64,000 nt of DNA, from NCBI GenBank assembly GCA_025174535.1, contig JALBUN010000047.1, positions 1,074,675-1,138,674 of the forward strand, given 5' to 3'. This document shows, piece by piece, positions 24,493 to 34,958 of the stretch. This DNA comes from Cantharellus purpuraceus. Lineage: Eukaryota; Basidiomycota; Agaricomycetes; Cantharellales; Hydnaceae. Under the pieces are notes generated by a model. It saw nothing but the letters and a program-made list of their open reading frames with translations, had not been told where the DNA came from and did not search any database. The first letter of the stretch is position 1. Every line of letters starts with the position of its first letter. Made by a program: the position numbers and the translations under genes.

Positions 24493-24833
24493 TGCCGCAG
24501 TGGAGAATGCATGTGCTCGCTTGGATGATGGTCACTTTTATAGGGCAAGAGTCGGTATTCTGGCCGGGATCCGTAGACGGATAACCAAGAAGTCTGAAAT
24601 CTAGCTAAGAAACTCAGGGAATCGAAGGTCACTTGACTAGCTATTACTATTGAAAGAAGGATAGCTCTGATTAGCGAGGCAATACCAGTGACTCGAAAGC
24701 TCCCTGGGTCAAGTTATCGGCGTTATCATAAACAGTTTTGGAGATAGTCATCATACCATAGAGGGAACGTCAGTCGCGTACCGCAGCACCGGCGCTTTCC
24801 GACAACTCTATAGGCTAAGCAGGACCTCGTACT
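24493..24833. promoter_or_regulatory. Divergent intergenic region, DUF3445 gene / PTRHD1
   Basis: 341 bp between the two start codons. No TATA box or repeat is evident; it must hold both promoters. Confidence 0.35.
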
Positions 24834-25468
24834 ATGGCTCAAGCTTCGGAGCCAGCAGCTAAGGCCCCTGTAATGGAGCTGTTGACAATGCAGATTATTG
24901 TCAGAAGGGATTTGTTAAATGTGCGCCCCCATATCGGTTTACGTCTCTGAGTCTTCCGCTGAAATGTCCTGAAGCGCAGGCAGAAGGGTGGGGGATTGGT
25001 CCACTGATAGCCCAAACGGCCCATGCAGCAACAGCGGTGAGTTTAAATTGCAACGTCATAACGAAATTGACGCACTCTTAGGTATTACATGAGTTCGGAG
25101 ATCGGGAAGACACCAAGGCTTATCTAGCAGATCTCAAACACATGCGAAAGGTAGGGTGTGCTCTCACAAATTGCATTGCCAGTCTCCTCTCACTACCTTA
25201 CCATATAGGTAGTACTTCAAGTTGGTCGCTTTCATTACTACAGCACCAAAACATTAGTACTGATGTCACGCATCCTAAGACAGCGGACGAACAAAGTCTT
25301 AGGAAATTGGCGGCGTTACTTTCCGTCGCAGAGCCACCGATTCCATACCACTTATGGATTGAACAGCCTGAAAACGTGCCCACATGCCTAGCACTAGCAC
25401 CAAATCGGAAAGACAAGGCAGTGAGAAAGGCTCTGGACAAGGCTAGTTGTCGACTCTGGAAAGATTGA
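24834..25468 (+). CDS. PTRHD1: PTRHD1-like peptidyl-tRNA hydrolase 2 domain protein
   Basis: A member of the PTH2 fold, closest to PTRHD1 by motif order. Exon 1 (ATG 24834) gives VMELLTMQIIVRRDLLN. A splice then leads to AEGWGIGPLIAQTAHAATA, the conserved G-x-x-x-AQ-x-x-HA block. After a short intron comes VLHEFGDREDTKAYLADLKH, then MRK. A further intron joins KVVLQ to TADEQSLRKLAALLS, using a GTTGGT donor near 25213 and an AAG-type acceptor near 25280 (weak sites, chosen because they restore family sequence). The C-terminus has HLWIEQPENVPTCLALAPNR, the PTRHD1 hallmark, and stops at TGA 25466-25468. The length, about 150-160 aa, fits. Whether PTRHD1 proteins truly hydrolyse peptidyl-tRNA is unsettled. 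Confidence 0.82.
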
Positions 25469-25927
25469 CCTATACGTGTTTGGCCTATGGATTAGCATCG
25501 TAGCCGGTATCGCCACAAAAGTGCCCCGTTGCTCGAGCTATTTTCAGGCACTGAATGCCCCTATGTGGTGTTTGAGGACGGATACTCAGTACTTAGTGCA
25601 CAGTTGTCAGGTTAACTTCCCTGCGAATACTGCTCTTGCATTCTTGCCTATTAGTGTCACTTACCTTCTACTAGAAGAGGGGTGATATAATGCGCATGTT
25701 TGCACCCAAGCGTTGAAGACCTGATATAAGATATATAATCTTCGACGTTACAGTACGGCAACTAAGGCAATGTGATCAGGTATCTGCTAATTCAACTCTG
25801 CACCTCCCTCTGCAGCAGTTGGCATGCGATTCATGTCACCGGCAGCAATCACCGTTCAAGAAAACAATTGCTGTAGAGGAAACCACCATTTGAATCTGTT
25901 CACAATGGCTCGTTCCCGTCGGAGTCA
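25469..25927. other. Intergenic, no recognised gene
   Basis: The 3' flank of the PTRHD1 gene and the left flank of the palindrome. Only short frames without motifs. Confidence 0.4.
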
Positions 25928-26093
25928 TATAACGATCACGTTTGCAGACTTTTGGAATACTTCAGTACTGTGCAGTCATCTTGCAAGGATTAAAATCCTT
26001 CTGATAAGTTTGCAAATCAGAAGGATTTTAATCCTTGCAAGATGACTGCACAGTACTGAAGTATTCCAAAAGTCTGCAAATGTGATCGTTATA
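25928..26093. repeat. 166-bp near-perfect palindrome (foldback, possible MITE)
   Basis: The left arm 25928-26005 and the right arm 26016-26093 are 78-nt reverse complements with one mismatch (g at 25940 against a at 26081), around a 10-nt centre. The outer ends read TATAACGATCAC on both sides. No coding frame explains it. A single-stranded copy would fold into one long hairpin. It could be a miniature inverted-repeat element, a pre-microRNA-like locus, or a fold-back replication scar; flanking target duplication is not obvious. Confidence 0.9.
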
Positions 26094-26660
26094 CTGATTT
26101 GATTCACAATACACTCTTGGACATCTTGCCTTCTGGCTCACAGGGCTCGCGATGCCATGGCCCTGCTCTATGTACCTGGCAATGTGTTCTCCGTTCTTCC
26201 CCAGAGTGTACTCCACGTTCTCCTCTTCAGAGCGCCACAGAACGCCGCCTCACAGTCTCTCCAATTCTGTGACCGTGCGCTTCTCGGTGCCTCGACGCTC
26301 TATGCTGGTATGCTCGGTGAAACCAACGCGCAGCTGTACATTAGCCCTCGGACAGGTGTACGAGAGCGATGCGTAGGATTGGCTAGAGAAAGCGCGACGC
26401 TCGAATATGGTCATCCTTACGAAAAGTCCCGTGCCTGCGCCTGCTTGGTCGTATGTTCCGTTGAACAACTCTGACATCCACACGTTCAAAGTGAAACTCC
26501 CGAGACCTGGAAGTATGGAATGGTACAAGATGGAGCCATTTACTTGTTCCGGAGGGCGTTTTGTCAGTTTGGTCACATCAAAGCAGTCTGGAGAGCGACC
26601 GTGGTGAACCTGAGCTGATTCATGCTTTGGTCTGTCTGCGAAGTGAGGACATGGCGACAT
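26028..26660 (-). pseudogene. Possible decayed open frame next to the palindrome
   Basis: One minus-strand frame stays open from 26660 to 26028 except for a single TGA at 26250-26252. It reads SFTLNVWMSELFNGTYDQAG, then after the stop VEYTLGKNGEHIARYIEQGH, and ends inside the right arm of the palindrome. I recognise no family. The plus strand over 26150-26800 also has long open frames, with a splice-compatible tail (CMLK to QFIIHSEYAFGADTS, stop near 26893), so the coding strand is unresolved. This could be a pseudogene or chance. Confidence 0.25.
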
Positions 26661-27121
26661 ACAGGAGGTGGCTAGGCAAGAGTATCGTCACAGGTTGTGC
26701 TGGTCAGCTGAAGGGTCAAATACGCGATCCTCAGACCGGCATTCCATGGTTTCATGAGTGTGTCGGATGTATGCTAAAGGTGCGCCATGGATATTTATCC
26801 GACTGACTTCTTGTTGTCTCAGCAATTCATTATACATTCAGAATATGCTTTTGGAGCAGATACTTCCCGGGCATGGAACATTTTATACCCCTGAAGTGAA
26901 CTCGTGTACCAATATCACCGGCAGTGTTGCTCAAGTACAATTAGTGCGGGGGATGTATTCACATGGTCTGGTCTCTATCTTGCGCTGGAAGCAAGACATG
27001 GCTCATGGCGTTGAAAAAGCGTAAACCATTACACGATACCCTCGATCGCAACATGAGTGTGCCGGAAGCAGGTCAACAGGGGACCAGGGACATGACGTCA
27101 GGCTTGGTGTGGTAGATAGTG

Positions 27122-27128
27122 TATATAA
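27122..27128 (+). promoter_or_regulatory. TATA box of the metallothionein gene
   Basis: TATATAA lies 63 bp upstream of the metallothionein ATG at 27191, a normal distance in fungi. No TGCRCNC-type metal response element is obvious in the 150 bp upstream. Confidence 0.5.
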
Positions 27129-27190
27129 ATCCAAGTCCATTGATATATCTTAGCCAGAACCGCCACTCACTATACACTTTCAAAAATACG

Positions 27191-27483
27191 ATGTGTAACT
27201 GCGAGAAAATCAACAACTGCCAGTTCGTTTAGGTCTGTTGTCTTGCTATGTTATGTGCGTGCTAATATGATGGGGATATATAGGTGCGCCACTGCCGGAA
27301 ACACGTGTAGCTGTACCAAAGGGAGTTGCACATGCAAGGGCTGCGTAAACGCTGCGCATAGCAAGGACGTGAGCGGCCACTATTTGCACTTTTCAATTTG
27401 CAGCTTCTGATGCTGTTGCCTGGCAGTGCTCGTGCAAAGGAAGTGGATCTGGCTGCGACTGCCAGAGTGGCTGTAAATGTTGA
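27191..27483 (+). CDS. Metallothionein, 57 aa, three exons
   Basis: A cysteine-rich metal-binding protein. Exon 1 is 27191-27222 (MCNCEKINNCQ...), intron 27223-27283 (GTTCGT...TATATAG), exon 2 27284-27368 (...CATAGNTCSCTKGSCTCKG), intron 27369-27426 (GTGAGC...CTGGCAG) and exon 3 27427-27483, ending CQSGCKC before TGA. The spliced product has 15 Cys in 57 residues, almost all in CxC pairs (CNC, CQC, CSC, CTC, CSC, CDC, CKC), with no aromatic residue. Cys clusters fall in two groups split by VNAAHSKD, as in a two-domain metallothionein. The splice sites were chosen because they alone keep the Cys pattern in frame. An upstream AG at 27402-27403 would give a frame with no Cys after exon 2. The exons are too short to stand out as open frames. 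It probably buffers Cu, Zn or Cd in the cytosol. Confidence 0.82.
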
Positions 27484-28153
27484 AAAGGAGTAAAGTGTAT
27501 CAGACGTGTACGATTATCAGTGTAAATGGGTGAATTTGTCCCACTATACCGCATAGTATAGTCGCTAGGCAGATTTTCACTTCCATTATTTCTCTATAAA
27601 CGAGAGGATTGAAGATTGGTCCTGTACTTTGTGGAAGTGAATTCCGGGGAAGGATTTTAACCTGGGAGTTGAGGCTGCCTTGAGCGGCATAAACCAGGCT
27701 ATCGGCCCCTATAAGTACTCGTGTGATAGCTATGGCAAGTACTTGTCGGTGCTGCACTAGATTAAATCATTTCATAACGACACTGACCGCCAGGAAGCAA
27801 GTCTCGGAATATCTGTTCTTCGTGTCATTTTCAATGTCTCTTTACCGGTTTCATTATTCTTCGGCCCCTAAGCTCGCGGCAGCCATTCATTCCTTAAAGT
27901 CAAAGTGACTATCACAGGCTGCAACGCGGAATACCAAGCAGCGTAAGAACTACGCTTTGGAATTAGCGATTCTGAGTAGGTCCGCACTTGCAAGAGTGGT
28001 TGCTGGAAGTTGGCCCCGCTGAGGTGTGCCACAGCATGTATGTGCTAGATCGAGTTGTGCCCCCCACCCAGGAATAAGCTTGGACTCCTACACAGATAGT
28101 CAGAACATAGATGCTGTGGCCGAGGTTGTGGCCCTCACGCCAGTGACTTCTAG
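27484..28153. other. Intergenic, no recognised gene
   Basis: The 3' flank of the metallothionein gene. Only short frames without motifs on either strand. Confidence 0.35.
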
Positions 28154-28502
28154 GACAATCCATCGAGAACGGGCTCTTCAAAATTTGCCTTTGTCTTGCT
28201 CTCGCCAATTGTTATACTGAATGTGCCACTTCTTTTCGCCTTCGTCGGGATCTGCGCAATTCTTGCATCACGCTCCCATCTCTTTGGAATCTTAAGCTTT
28301 GTGTTCTGGCAAGTAACTTCGGCTGCCCTCGCTACGGCGACGCTCGCCATTGACTCTCATTTGGGAGACGAAAAACCGTGTGGACCAAGTGGCTAGCACT
28401 GATGGTGATATGGTGGTTGGAAAATGTGCCGCGGCGTGGACGATTCTTGTTGCAAGGGTGCGAATCTGGACCTGCCTTGTCTGGTCTATTGCTCTCATAC
28501 GG
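28154..28502 (+). CDS. Possible fragment of a small multi-pass membrane protein
   Basis: After a TTCTAG acceptor-like site at 28153 a frame reads SKFAFVLLSPIVILNVPLLF, AFVGICAILASRSHLFGIL and SFVFWQVTSAALATATLAID, which is three hydrophobic stretches, to a stop at 28396. A second frame at 28400-28500 (KCAAAWTILVARVRIWTCL) adds another hydrophobic stretch and could be a following exon. I found no convincing start exon or family. The opposite strand is also open, so this may be chance. Confidence 0.25.
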
Positions 28503-29580
28503 TCGAAGATTTGACTGGTGAGTTTCCGTAGGGGTCCTGGAAGCTGATAGTTTACCCAACGTGTGTAAGAGAAGAGAAACTAAATACCCAAGCACCTGCA
28601 ATGAAACGTTTTAGATGGTCATCACCCACATCTTGCCTGTTATCTCGTCATCCAGCACTTCACACTTTCCGTTCTATTCGTGCGAACTTAATTATCAAGT
28701 TACACCAGGCGGCATACTTATAATCATGCGCTTTGATCTAGTGCCATCCACAGTTACAGTGATCGATTGAGTGGATCGTGATCTGACACGGATTGTGAGG
28801 ATGTACGCATCTGTACGCACTGCCACGAGAGGTGAGACCTTTTGATATGCTATGGAAGAATATTGGTGTTAGTACAAGATCTACCATACACGCCTTAACC
28901 TTCAACGGACTTGGATTGTGCTAGGCTCATAAAGTGGGGTCATATTAAGGTGAAGTATTATTTGGCCTGTGATTTTCCCCATGAGTATCGCGGGCCCGGC
29001 GAGAACGCCTCAGCAGACCCGGTCAGTGGGTCGGGCGACCATGTCCCCCCCAACGTCATCCCTGAGGACGGGGAGAATCGACCTCAAGAACCACATGTTT
29101 AGTAGTTGATCGCAACCTCGGCATCGCCACTTTGACAAGAGATCGTTTGATAGCGTGTTCAAAGCATTTATACCGAACATCTAACTGTTGAATTATGAGC
29201 TTCCATATAAGGCAATGGGACGGTCTGGTGACATTGAGTGTCAGTGCAGTCGACGAGCCTTTGGAGAGAAACAATTGGACAACGGTTCAACGCTCGGGAT
29301 CTGTAGGACGAGTTCAGGGTCGCCTATAGATAGACGGCAAAAAAGCATGGACCTACGCCAGTCAATAGTTCATTCAGCAATGTGATGGAGAGTGGACATA
29401 TCAGGAAGCACTGGATAGGCGTCATGGGCGGAGGGAGATGTGTATAGAGTTGGAGACGCCTTTGAGAATATGGACGGTGAGGAAGGCCGGAGGTGAGATG
29501 GAGATCTATGGGTGGCCCGTGCACGTTGGCAGGGATCAACGGAGGCATAGTTACTAGTTTAGCGCACGCTAAGATAGAGT
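28503..29580. other. Intergenic, no recognised gene
   Basis: Roughly 1.1 kb with only short frames. A 63-codon frame at 28911-29102 (MDCARLIKWGHIKVKYYLA...) has a hydrophilic Pro/Asp/Glu-rich tail but no family signal. Confidence 0.35.
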
Positions 29581-29976
29581 AGTTAGTACCCCCTGTTCCT
29601 CCTCTTCTTCTTCAACCTACCCGTCCCTCGTTGTCTCTACCCTTTTTCATTTCAACTTTGGGCGAGTTGTTGGTTCTGCAAGAGTATTCTCCTCTTATAC
29701 CTGCCCACCAAGCAGCCCCTTGTTTCCCTCGTTTGTGCGTGTCCGTTTTTTCGCTCACCACAATCCCCCACACTCTTTTGCTAGAGTCAAGCTGTCCGAC
29801 TCCCTCTCCTAACCCTCCCATATCCACGCCTGGTTTTGTCTTTCTGACTTGACCTTTTTTTCCTCTTTTTATTCCGCTTTTTCGATTCTTTTCCGCCGTC
29901 GCCGCACTTTTCATCCATCCCACTCCGCTCCCTACAATTCTCTCTTTTCCCAATATCTAATCTTGCCTCCCACGCG
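29581..29976 (+). promoter_or_regulatory. Pyrimidine-rich promoter / 5' leader of the RRM gene
   Basis: Nearly 400 bp strongly enriched for C and T on the plus strand (many CTCC, TTCTTC and CCTCC runs) right up to the ATG at 29977. CT-rich stretches before the start are common in well-expressed basidiomycete genes. A long minus-strand frame here is a shadow of this bias. Confidence 0.5.
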
Positions 29977-32269
29977 ATGGACGACTCGCAGCAAGTCCTT
30001 ACTGCTCAGTATCCCGGCTACGGGTTTGAACTCGACATGATGAAGGTAGACACTCTGCTTCGCTGTCACTTGTTCCTCCATTCATCTCTCTCATCAGCGT
30101 TCAATGGATCAAGTCGGAGGTCCCGAATCCGTCAAGAAGCCTCGCTGGTCAACGGATGGCAATGCTGCAGCCGCCCTGTCTAGTGCCGCTGCGTCTGCTG
30201 CCGCTCGTAATAATGCTTCCTTCGAAAACTACGGTTATGGCAACAACTCCTTTAACCACCAAAACATACTCGCTCAGCAGGCGCAAGCACAAGCACAGCA
30301 GCTGTATGCGACTCCTCTCAATTCTAATGGTGCCAGCAACGGGCAGAGCTCGGCCTCCCAGATAAGCCCGAACACTGCCGCCGCCTTTGCCCAGCAGCAG
30401 GCTCAGAATGGGAACCCACCACAGTCACCTTTTGTTGGAAACGGCAACAATGCAGCGTACGCTATGAACAACTTCGGCTATGGTATGGGTGGTATGATGA
30501 GTGTTCCGGGCATGGGTATGCTGGGTGGTTTCCCGTACAGCCCTCAGATCGGGACATTCCAACAGGTTTGTCTATACATAATATAGGTGTCCGTCTAATG
30601 ACTCGTGTATGCAGCAGCAAAGTCGCCCCGGCGCGTTGAACATCTCGGCTGCTCAGGCAGCATACTCCCCTGCTGCAGCTGCAGCTGCAGCCGCGGCTGT
30701 CAATAATCAAACCGGACGAACTGTCTATGTTGGCAACCTCCCTGCTGATGCCTCGGTCGACGAGCTGCTTAATCTTGTTCGTTTTGGTCCTCTCGAGTCC
30801 GTTCGGGTTCTTCCGGAAAAGTCGTGTGTGTTTATCTCTTTCCTCGACGGCTCGACTGCCGCCGCCTTCCATGCCGACGCCACTGTTAAGAAGCTCTCCC
30901 TTCACGGTCAGGAACTCAAGATTGGATGGGGAAAGGCTAGTCCTGTTCCTAGTCAGGTCATGCTCAGTATTACTCAGAGCAACGCTTCTCGCAACGTCTA
31001 TCTCGGTGGTCTAGACGAGGGTATGACGGAGGAACAGCTCCGAGATGATCTGTCTCGATTTGGCTTGATCGATCAAGTCAAGATAGTTAGGGACAAAAAC
31101 ATTGGTTTTGTCCACTTTCTGAGCATTTCCACTGCGACCAAAGTTTGTAGACATCTCTTAGTCGCCATCCACCGCTTATCTTCTGAATAGGTTGTTGCGA
31201 CTCTCCCTACAGAACCCGCATGGGCGGGCAAGCGTGTTAATTATGGAAAAGATCGCTGTGCGTACGTTCCCAAGTCTCAGCAAGCGGCGGCGGCGGCTGC
31301 CCAAGTTGCCGCAGCACAATCCCTCGTTGCACAATCAGCGGCGGCTTCTTTGCAAAGTTTCCCGCACTCGCCATTTTCCCCATATCCCGAAATGCCGGCC
31401 ACCCCCGCGGGCGCCGCAATGCTTGCTAGTATGGCAGCGGCCGGAGGCACTGGGCTCAATAGAACTGTTTATCTCGGAAACATTCACCCTGAAACATCGA
31501 CCGAGGATCTATGTAACGCTATTAGGGGGGGTGTGCTTCAGAGCATTAGATTCATGCCTGACAAGCATATCGCGGTAAGTGCAATTGATACGGTGCTGCA
31601 ACTGGTATATTTACCTGCACTCTAGTTCGTGACATTCATTGACCCTACTGCGGCGTTTACATTTTATCAAGTTGCATCCTACCAAGGCCTCACTTTGAAC
31701 AACCGCCGTCTCAAGATCGGGTGGGGAAAGAATTCTGGTCCTCTCACACCTGCGCTCGCTCTAGCGGTGCATTCTGGAGCCACTCGAAATGTTTACATTG
31801 GCAATGTTGAGGATTTTGATACTTTCAGTGATGAGAAACTTCGGCGCGATTTCGGGGAGTACGGGGATATTGAGCTCATTAATTTTTTGAAGGAAAAGTG
31901 AGTGGGGCGTGCGATCATATCGTCGGGCACTTAGCGGTCCTTCTTCTCAGGAATTGCGCCTTCGTCAACTTCACTAACATTTCAAACGCGATTAAGGCCA
32001 TTGACAGTGTGAAGAATAAGCCCGACTACGCTAATCTGCGCATTGCGCATGGTAAAGATCGCTGCGCTAACCCACCGCGATCTGGCCCGCAAGGTGGATC
32101 AGGGGGCGTACGCCGAGTTTCTGGCAACAGTACCAATGCACCCATTGGTGACGGGGAAGGAGAGAAGATTGAGCTCAGTGTCGAAGACGAGGAAGCGCTC
32201 GCAGAGCATATCTTGGAAACTCAGGGTATGACTGCTGGTGACTCGGTCAATGAAGTCCTCCAGGAGTAA
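29977..32269 (+). CDS. nrd1: Four-RRM RNA-binding protein (fission-yeast Nrd1/Msa2 type)
   Basis: A cytoplasmic mRNA-binding regulator; in fission yeast Nrd1/Msa2 restrains differentiation genes and binds stress-granule RNA (family knowledge). Exon 1 is 29977-30045. Exon 2 carries a low-complexity Ala/Gln/Asn-rich N-terminus. The RRMs show RNP2/RNP1 pairs: TVYVGNLP and CVFISFL (about 30720-30845), NVYLGGL and NIGFVHF (about 30993-31125), TVYLGNI with IAFVTFI across an intron near 31573-31625 (about 31465-31640), and NVYIGNV with CAFVNF (about 31790-31970). Repeated LKIGWGK and GKDRCA motifs close the RRMs. An Ala-rich linker separates RRM2 from RRM3, and an acidic tail ends at TAA 32267-32269. 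Introns near 30046-30103, 30565-30614, 31145-31190 and 31899-31950 restore one frame. All four RRMs look intact. Confidence 0.88.
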
Positions 32270-33519
32270 CCAGCAATTCCATGATTGTCTATGGTTGTCG
32301 ACACGCCTGTTTCGTCTCTCTGTGTCTGCAAATGAAATACCCTCGGTGATATACGCTCTGACTCGACGATCCCCATTGCACATAACGGTCCTCACTCCAG
32401 CCTTTTTCTTTGAAGTTGACGTAAAACAAACAAAAATCTCCAAATTCGTTCGGTGGATGGAGGACAAAGCTTGGCACGGGCCGTTACGCGTGCATCAATC
32501 CTGACTGTGGGGTGTCGATCTCCACTTGTCCCCTTGTACGCGTCGGACTTGGGCTATTGGTTGAGTCTGATTTTATTCGAAGTCTACATTCTCCCTCGTA
32601 TGTCTTTTCTTCTTTCTTCTCTTTGCTTGGACTTTTTATTCCGATGCGTATTACCATTCGCTTCGTTTTCTCTGGTATCCCTTTTCCCCCTTCCCTATGC
32701 CCTCATTAAACTACCATCCATCCGAATCCCATCCGTGCCTCCAATACCGGAACTACTTCCGCTGTCACTCCAATCCCGTCGTGATGATGTGCCCGTCCCG
32801 CTCGTTATGTTTCATTACCTAATTAACCCTGTGAAGTAGCAGCACGACATGTCACTCTTGGTGATTGCCTGTGAGTTGGAGCAAGGTGCGTTGAGCTCGC
32901 TGAGTGTTCAACCCGAAAGAACTGCGCTTGTTTGCACTTGGAGATGGTTCAAATGCCGTGCACCATGCTTTGAATGTCAAATCCTGTATAGTAGGTGAAC
33001 AGTAATGGCGCTCAGGCGACATATGCATGTATGCATACGAACTATCATAAAGGCAGACTATGCTGAGTGTGTGCTGGTCTATTCAATACTAGACTACCAT
33101 TATGAAATATTTAGCTGGCAATCATGCTAGCCAGAACAGTTTAACACAGTGAAGCTAATGGGATAGATGTCAAGATTCCTACAAGGAGCCAGGCAAATAG
33201 GCATGGATACTGGAGATGCAGGATAAGCAGAGCATGTGGATCAGACATATAGTGGATCAGACAATAGTTATCTGACTCATAAAATTGAGGTCCACCCCAA
33301 GTCCATCTGCTCTATTATTAGAATAGTCAACTTGTATAAAAGGCAGGTTGTAAGTACCCAAGGTACTTGCTTACTATAGTATGTAAGTATAATTGATATA
33401 TGCAGCATTCCCTTAAGGAATGTTGTCCTCTTGGTAGATGTATGTGCCCATAGGGTGCACATGTATAGTTATTATGTAAGCCAGTGGGTCCACTTATAGT
33501 AGCTAGAACTTAGTTAACT
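32270..33519. other. 3' flank of the RRM gene, then unassigned DNA
   Basis: 32270-32830 is T/C-rich and probably the 3' UTR and terminator zone. 32830-33519 is AT-richer and marks the change to the repeat region. Only short frames; no RNA gene recognised. Confidence 0.4.
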
Positions 33520-34043
33520 TGTTACGCACTAGGTCTAATTGGGGGTCAGAGATTGGGTCAGAAATTGGGTTGGAGGTTGGGTTGGAGTCGGAGAGGGAGT
33601 TGGGGTACGTCATGGGGGTCGGAACAGACTTGGCTTCAGCTTATGTGCTGCACCCTCACTAATACTGGTGTCTGAGATTTTGGAGATGGAGTACGACTTA
33701 GATAGTTAGGATTGGACTTAGGAACTAGGTGTGATTTGATATTTGAACTGGGGATGAAGTCCCCAGTCAGACAGCTTAAATACATATTTGAATTACTCCG
33801 GTGATGGGTCTCTGAGGCTGACGGCCTTACATGAGTATGTCTGAGTCTGACGGGGACGGATGTCCAGGTTCCTATGGTGATGCTGATGCATCAATTGGAA
33901 CCGGAGACGGATGGGCAAGATTCGGCGGTGACAATTGGACAGATAAATGGAGATGTGATGGTTTCCAAATGGAGTATATATTTCATATGTGTGGGGATCT
34001 GAGTGGATCGGATGGGGATCTGGGCATTAATGAATATAGTCAT
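33520..34043 (-). mobile_element. Gypsy LTR, truncated at its 5' end, fused to RT
   Basis: It starts (in window order) TGTTACGCACTAGG and ends GAATATAGTCAT, so it matches the other LTRs here in minus orientation but lacks the terminal TGTT at its upstream end. It joins directly to reverse transcriptase sequence at 34044. Reading on the minus strand, RT runs [19 protein letters not shown], then DVTVL, and straight into LTR. This points to an internal deletion that removed the rest of pol. It contains the LTR hairpin CTGGGGA...TCCCCAG. Confidence 0.75.
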
Positions 34044-34159
34044 GAGGACAGTAACATCGAGGAGGTTGGCAAAGGTATCATTCATGAACCTCTGGAAGGC
34101 AGCTGGAGCATTGGTTAGTCCAAAGGGCATGACACACCATTCAAAAGATCCATATTGAG

Positions 34160-34958
34160 TGTTATGCACTAGGTCCAATTGGGGGTTGGAGGTTGGGTTG
34201 GAGGTTGGGTTGGAGGTTGGGTTGGAGGTTGGGTTGGAGGTTGGGTTGGAGGTTGGGTTGGAGGTTGGGTTGGAGGTTGGGTTGGAGGTTGGAGGTTGGG
34301 TTGGAGGTTGGGTTGGAGGTTGGGTTGGAGGTTGGGTTGGAGGTTGGGTTGGAGGTTGGGTTGGAGGTTGGGTTGGAGGTTGGGTTGGAGGTTGGGTTGG
34401 AGGTTGGGTTGGAGGTTGGGTTGGAGGTTGGGTTGGAGGTTGGGTTGGAGGTTGGGTTGGAGGTTGGGTTGGAGGTTGGGTTGGAGTCGGAGTGGGAATC
34501 GGGGTGCGTCGTGGGGGTCAGAACGGACTTGGCTTCAGCTTATGTGCTGCGCTCTCACTAATACCGGTGTCTGAGATTTTGGAGATGGAGTATGACTTAG
34601 ATAGTTAGGATTGGACTTGGGAACTAGGCGTGATTCAATATTTGAACTGGGGAATGAAGTCCCCAGTCGGACAGCTTAAATACATATTTGAAATCTAATA
34701 ATAATTACTCTGGTGATGGGTCTCCGAGGCCGATGGCCTTACATGAGTATGTCCGAGTCCAATGGGGACAGATGTCTGGGTTCCTATGGTGATGCTGATG
34801 CATCAATCGGAACCAGAGATGGATGGGTGAGATTGGTGGTGACAATCGGACAGATAAATGGAGACATGATGGTTTCCAAATGGAGTATAGATTTCATATG
34901 TGCGGGGATCTGAGTGGATCGGATGGGGATCTGGGCATTAATGAATATAGTCATAACA
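34160..34958 (-). mobile_element. Solo LTR inside RT, enlarged by a minisatellite
   Basis: Full-length minus-orientation LTR, TGTTATGCACTAGG...TAGTCATAACA, about 799 bp instead of the usual 510-540 bp. It sits in the RT of element A, with ttgag before and tagag after, which is a 5-bp target duplication with one change. The extra length comes from the G-rich repeat at 34184-34485. The CTGGGGA...TCCCCAG hairpin is near 34650. Confidence 0.82.
34184..34485. repeat. 12-bp G-rich minisatellite (GGTTGGGTTGGA), about 25 copies
   Basis: A tandem array of the 12-bp unit GGTTGGGTTGGA, near perfect, with one short unit near 34290. Because 12 is a multiple of 3, all plus-strand frames stay open (Gly-Trp-Arg-Leu or Val-Gly-Leu-Glu repeats); these are not genes. 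Other LTR copies in the window carry only one to a few such units, so this is a local expansion. The G-tract pattern is compatible with G-quadruplex folding. Confidence 0.93.

Noticed and set aside
29612..29953. 113-codon minus-strand frame rich in Lys and Gly
   Set aside because: Shadow of the pyrimidine-rich leader of the RRM gene.
34159..34608. Three overlapping plus-strand frames of Gly-Trp-Arg-Leu or Val-Gly-Leu-Glu repeats
   Set aside because: They are translations of a 12-bp minisatellite inside an LTR; a unit divisible by 3 keeps every frame open.
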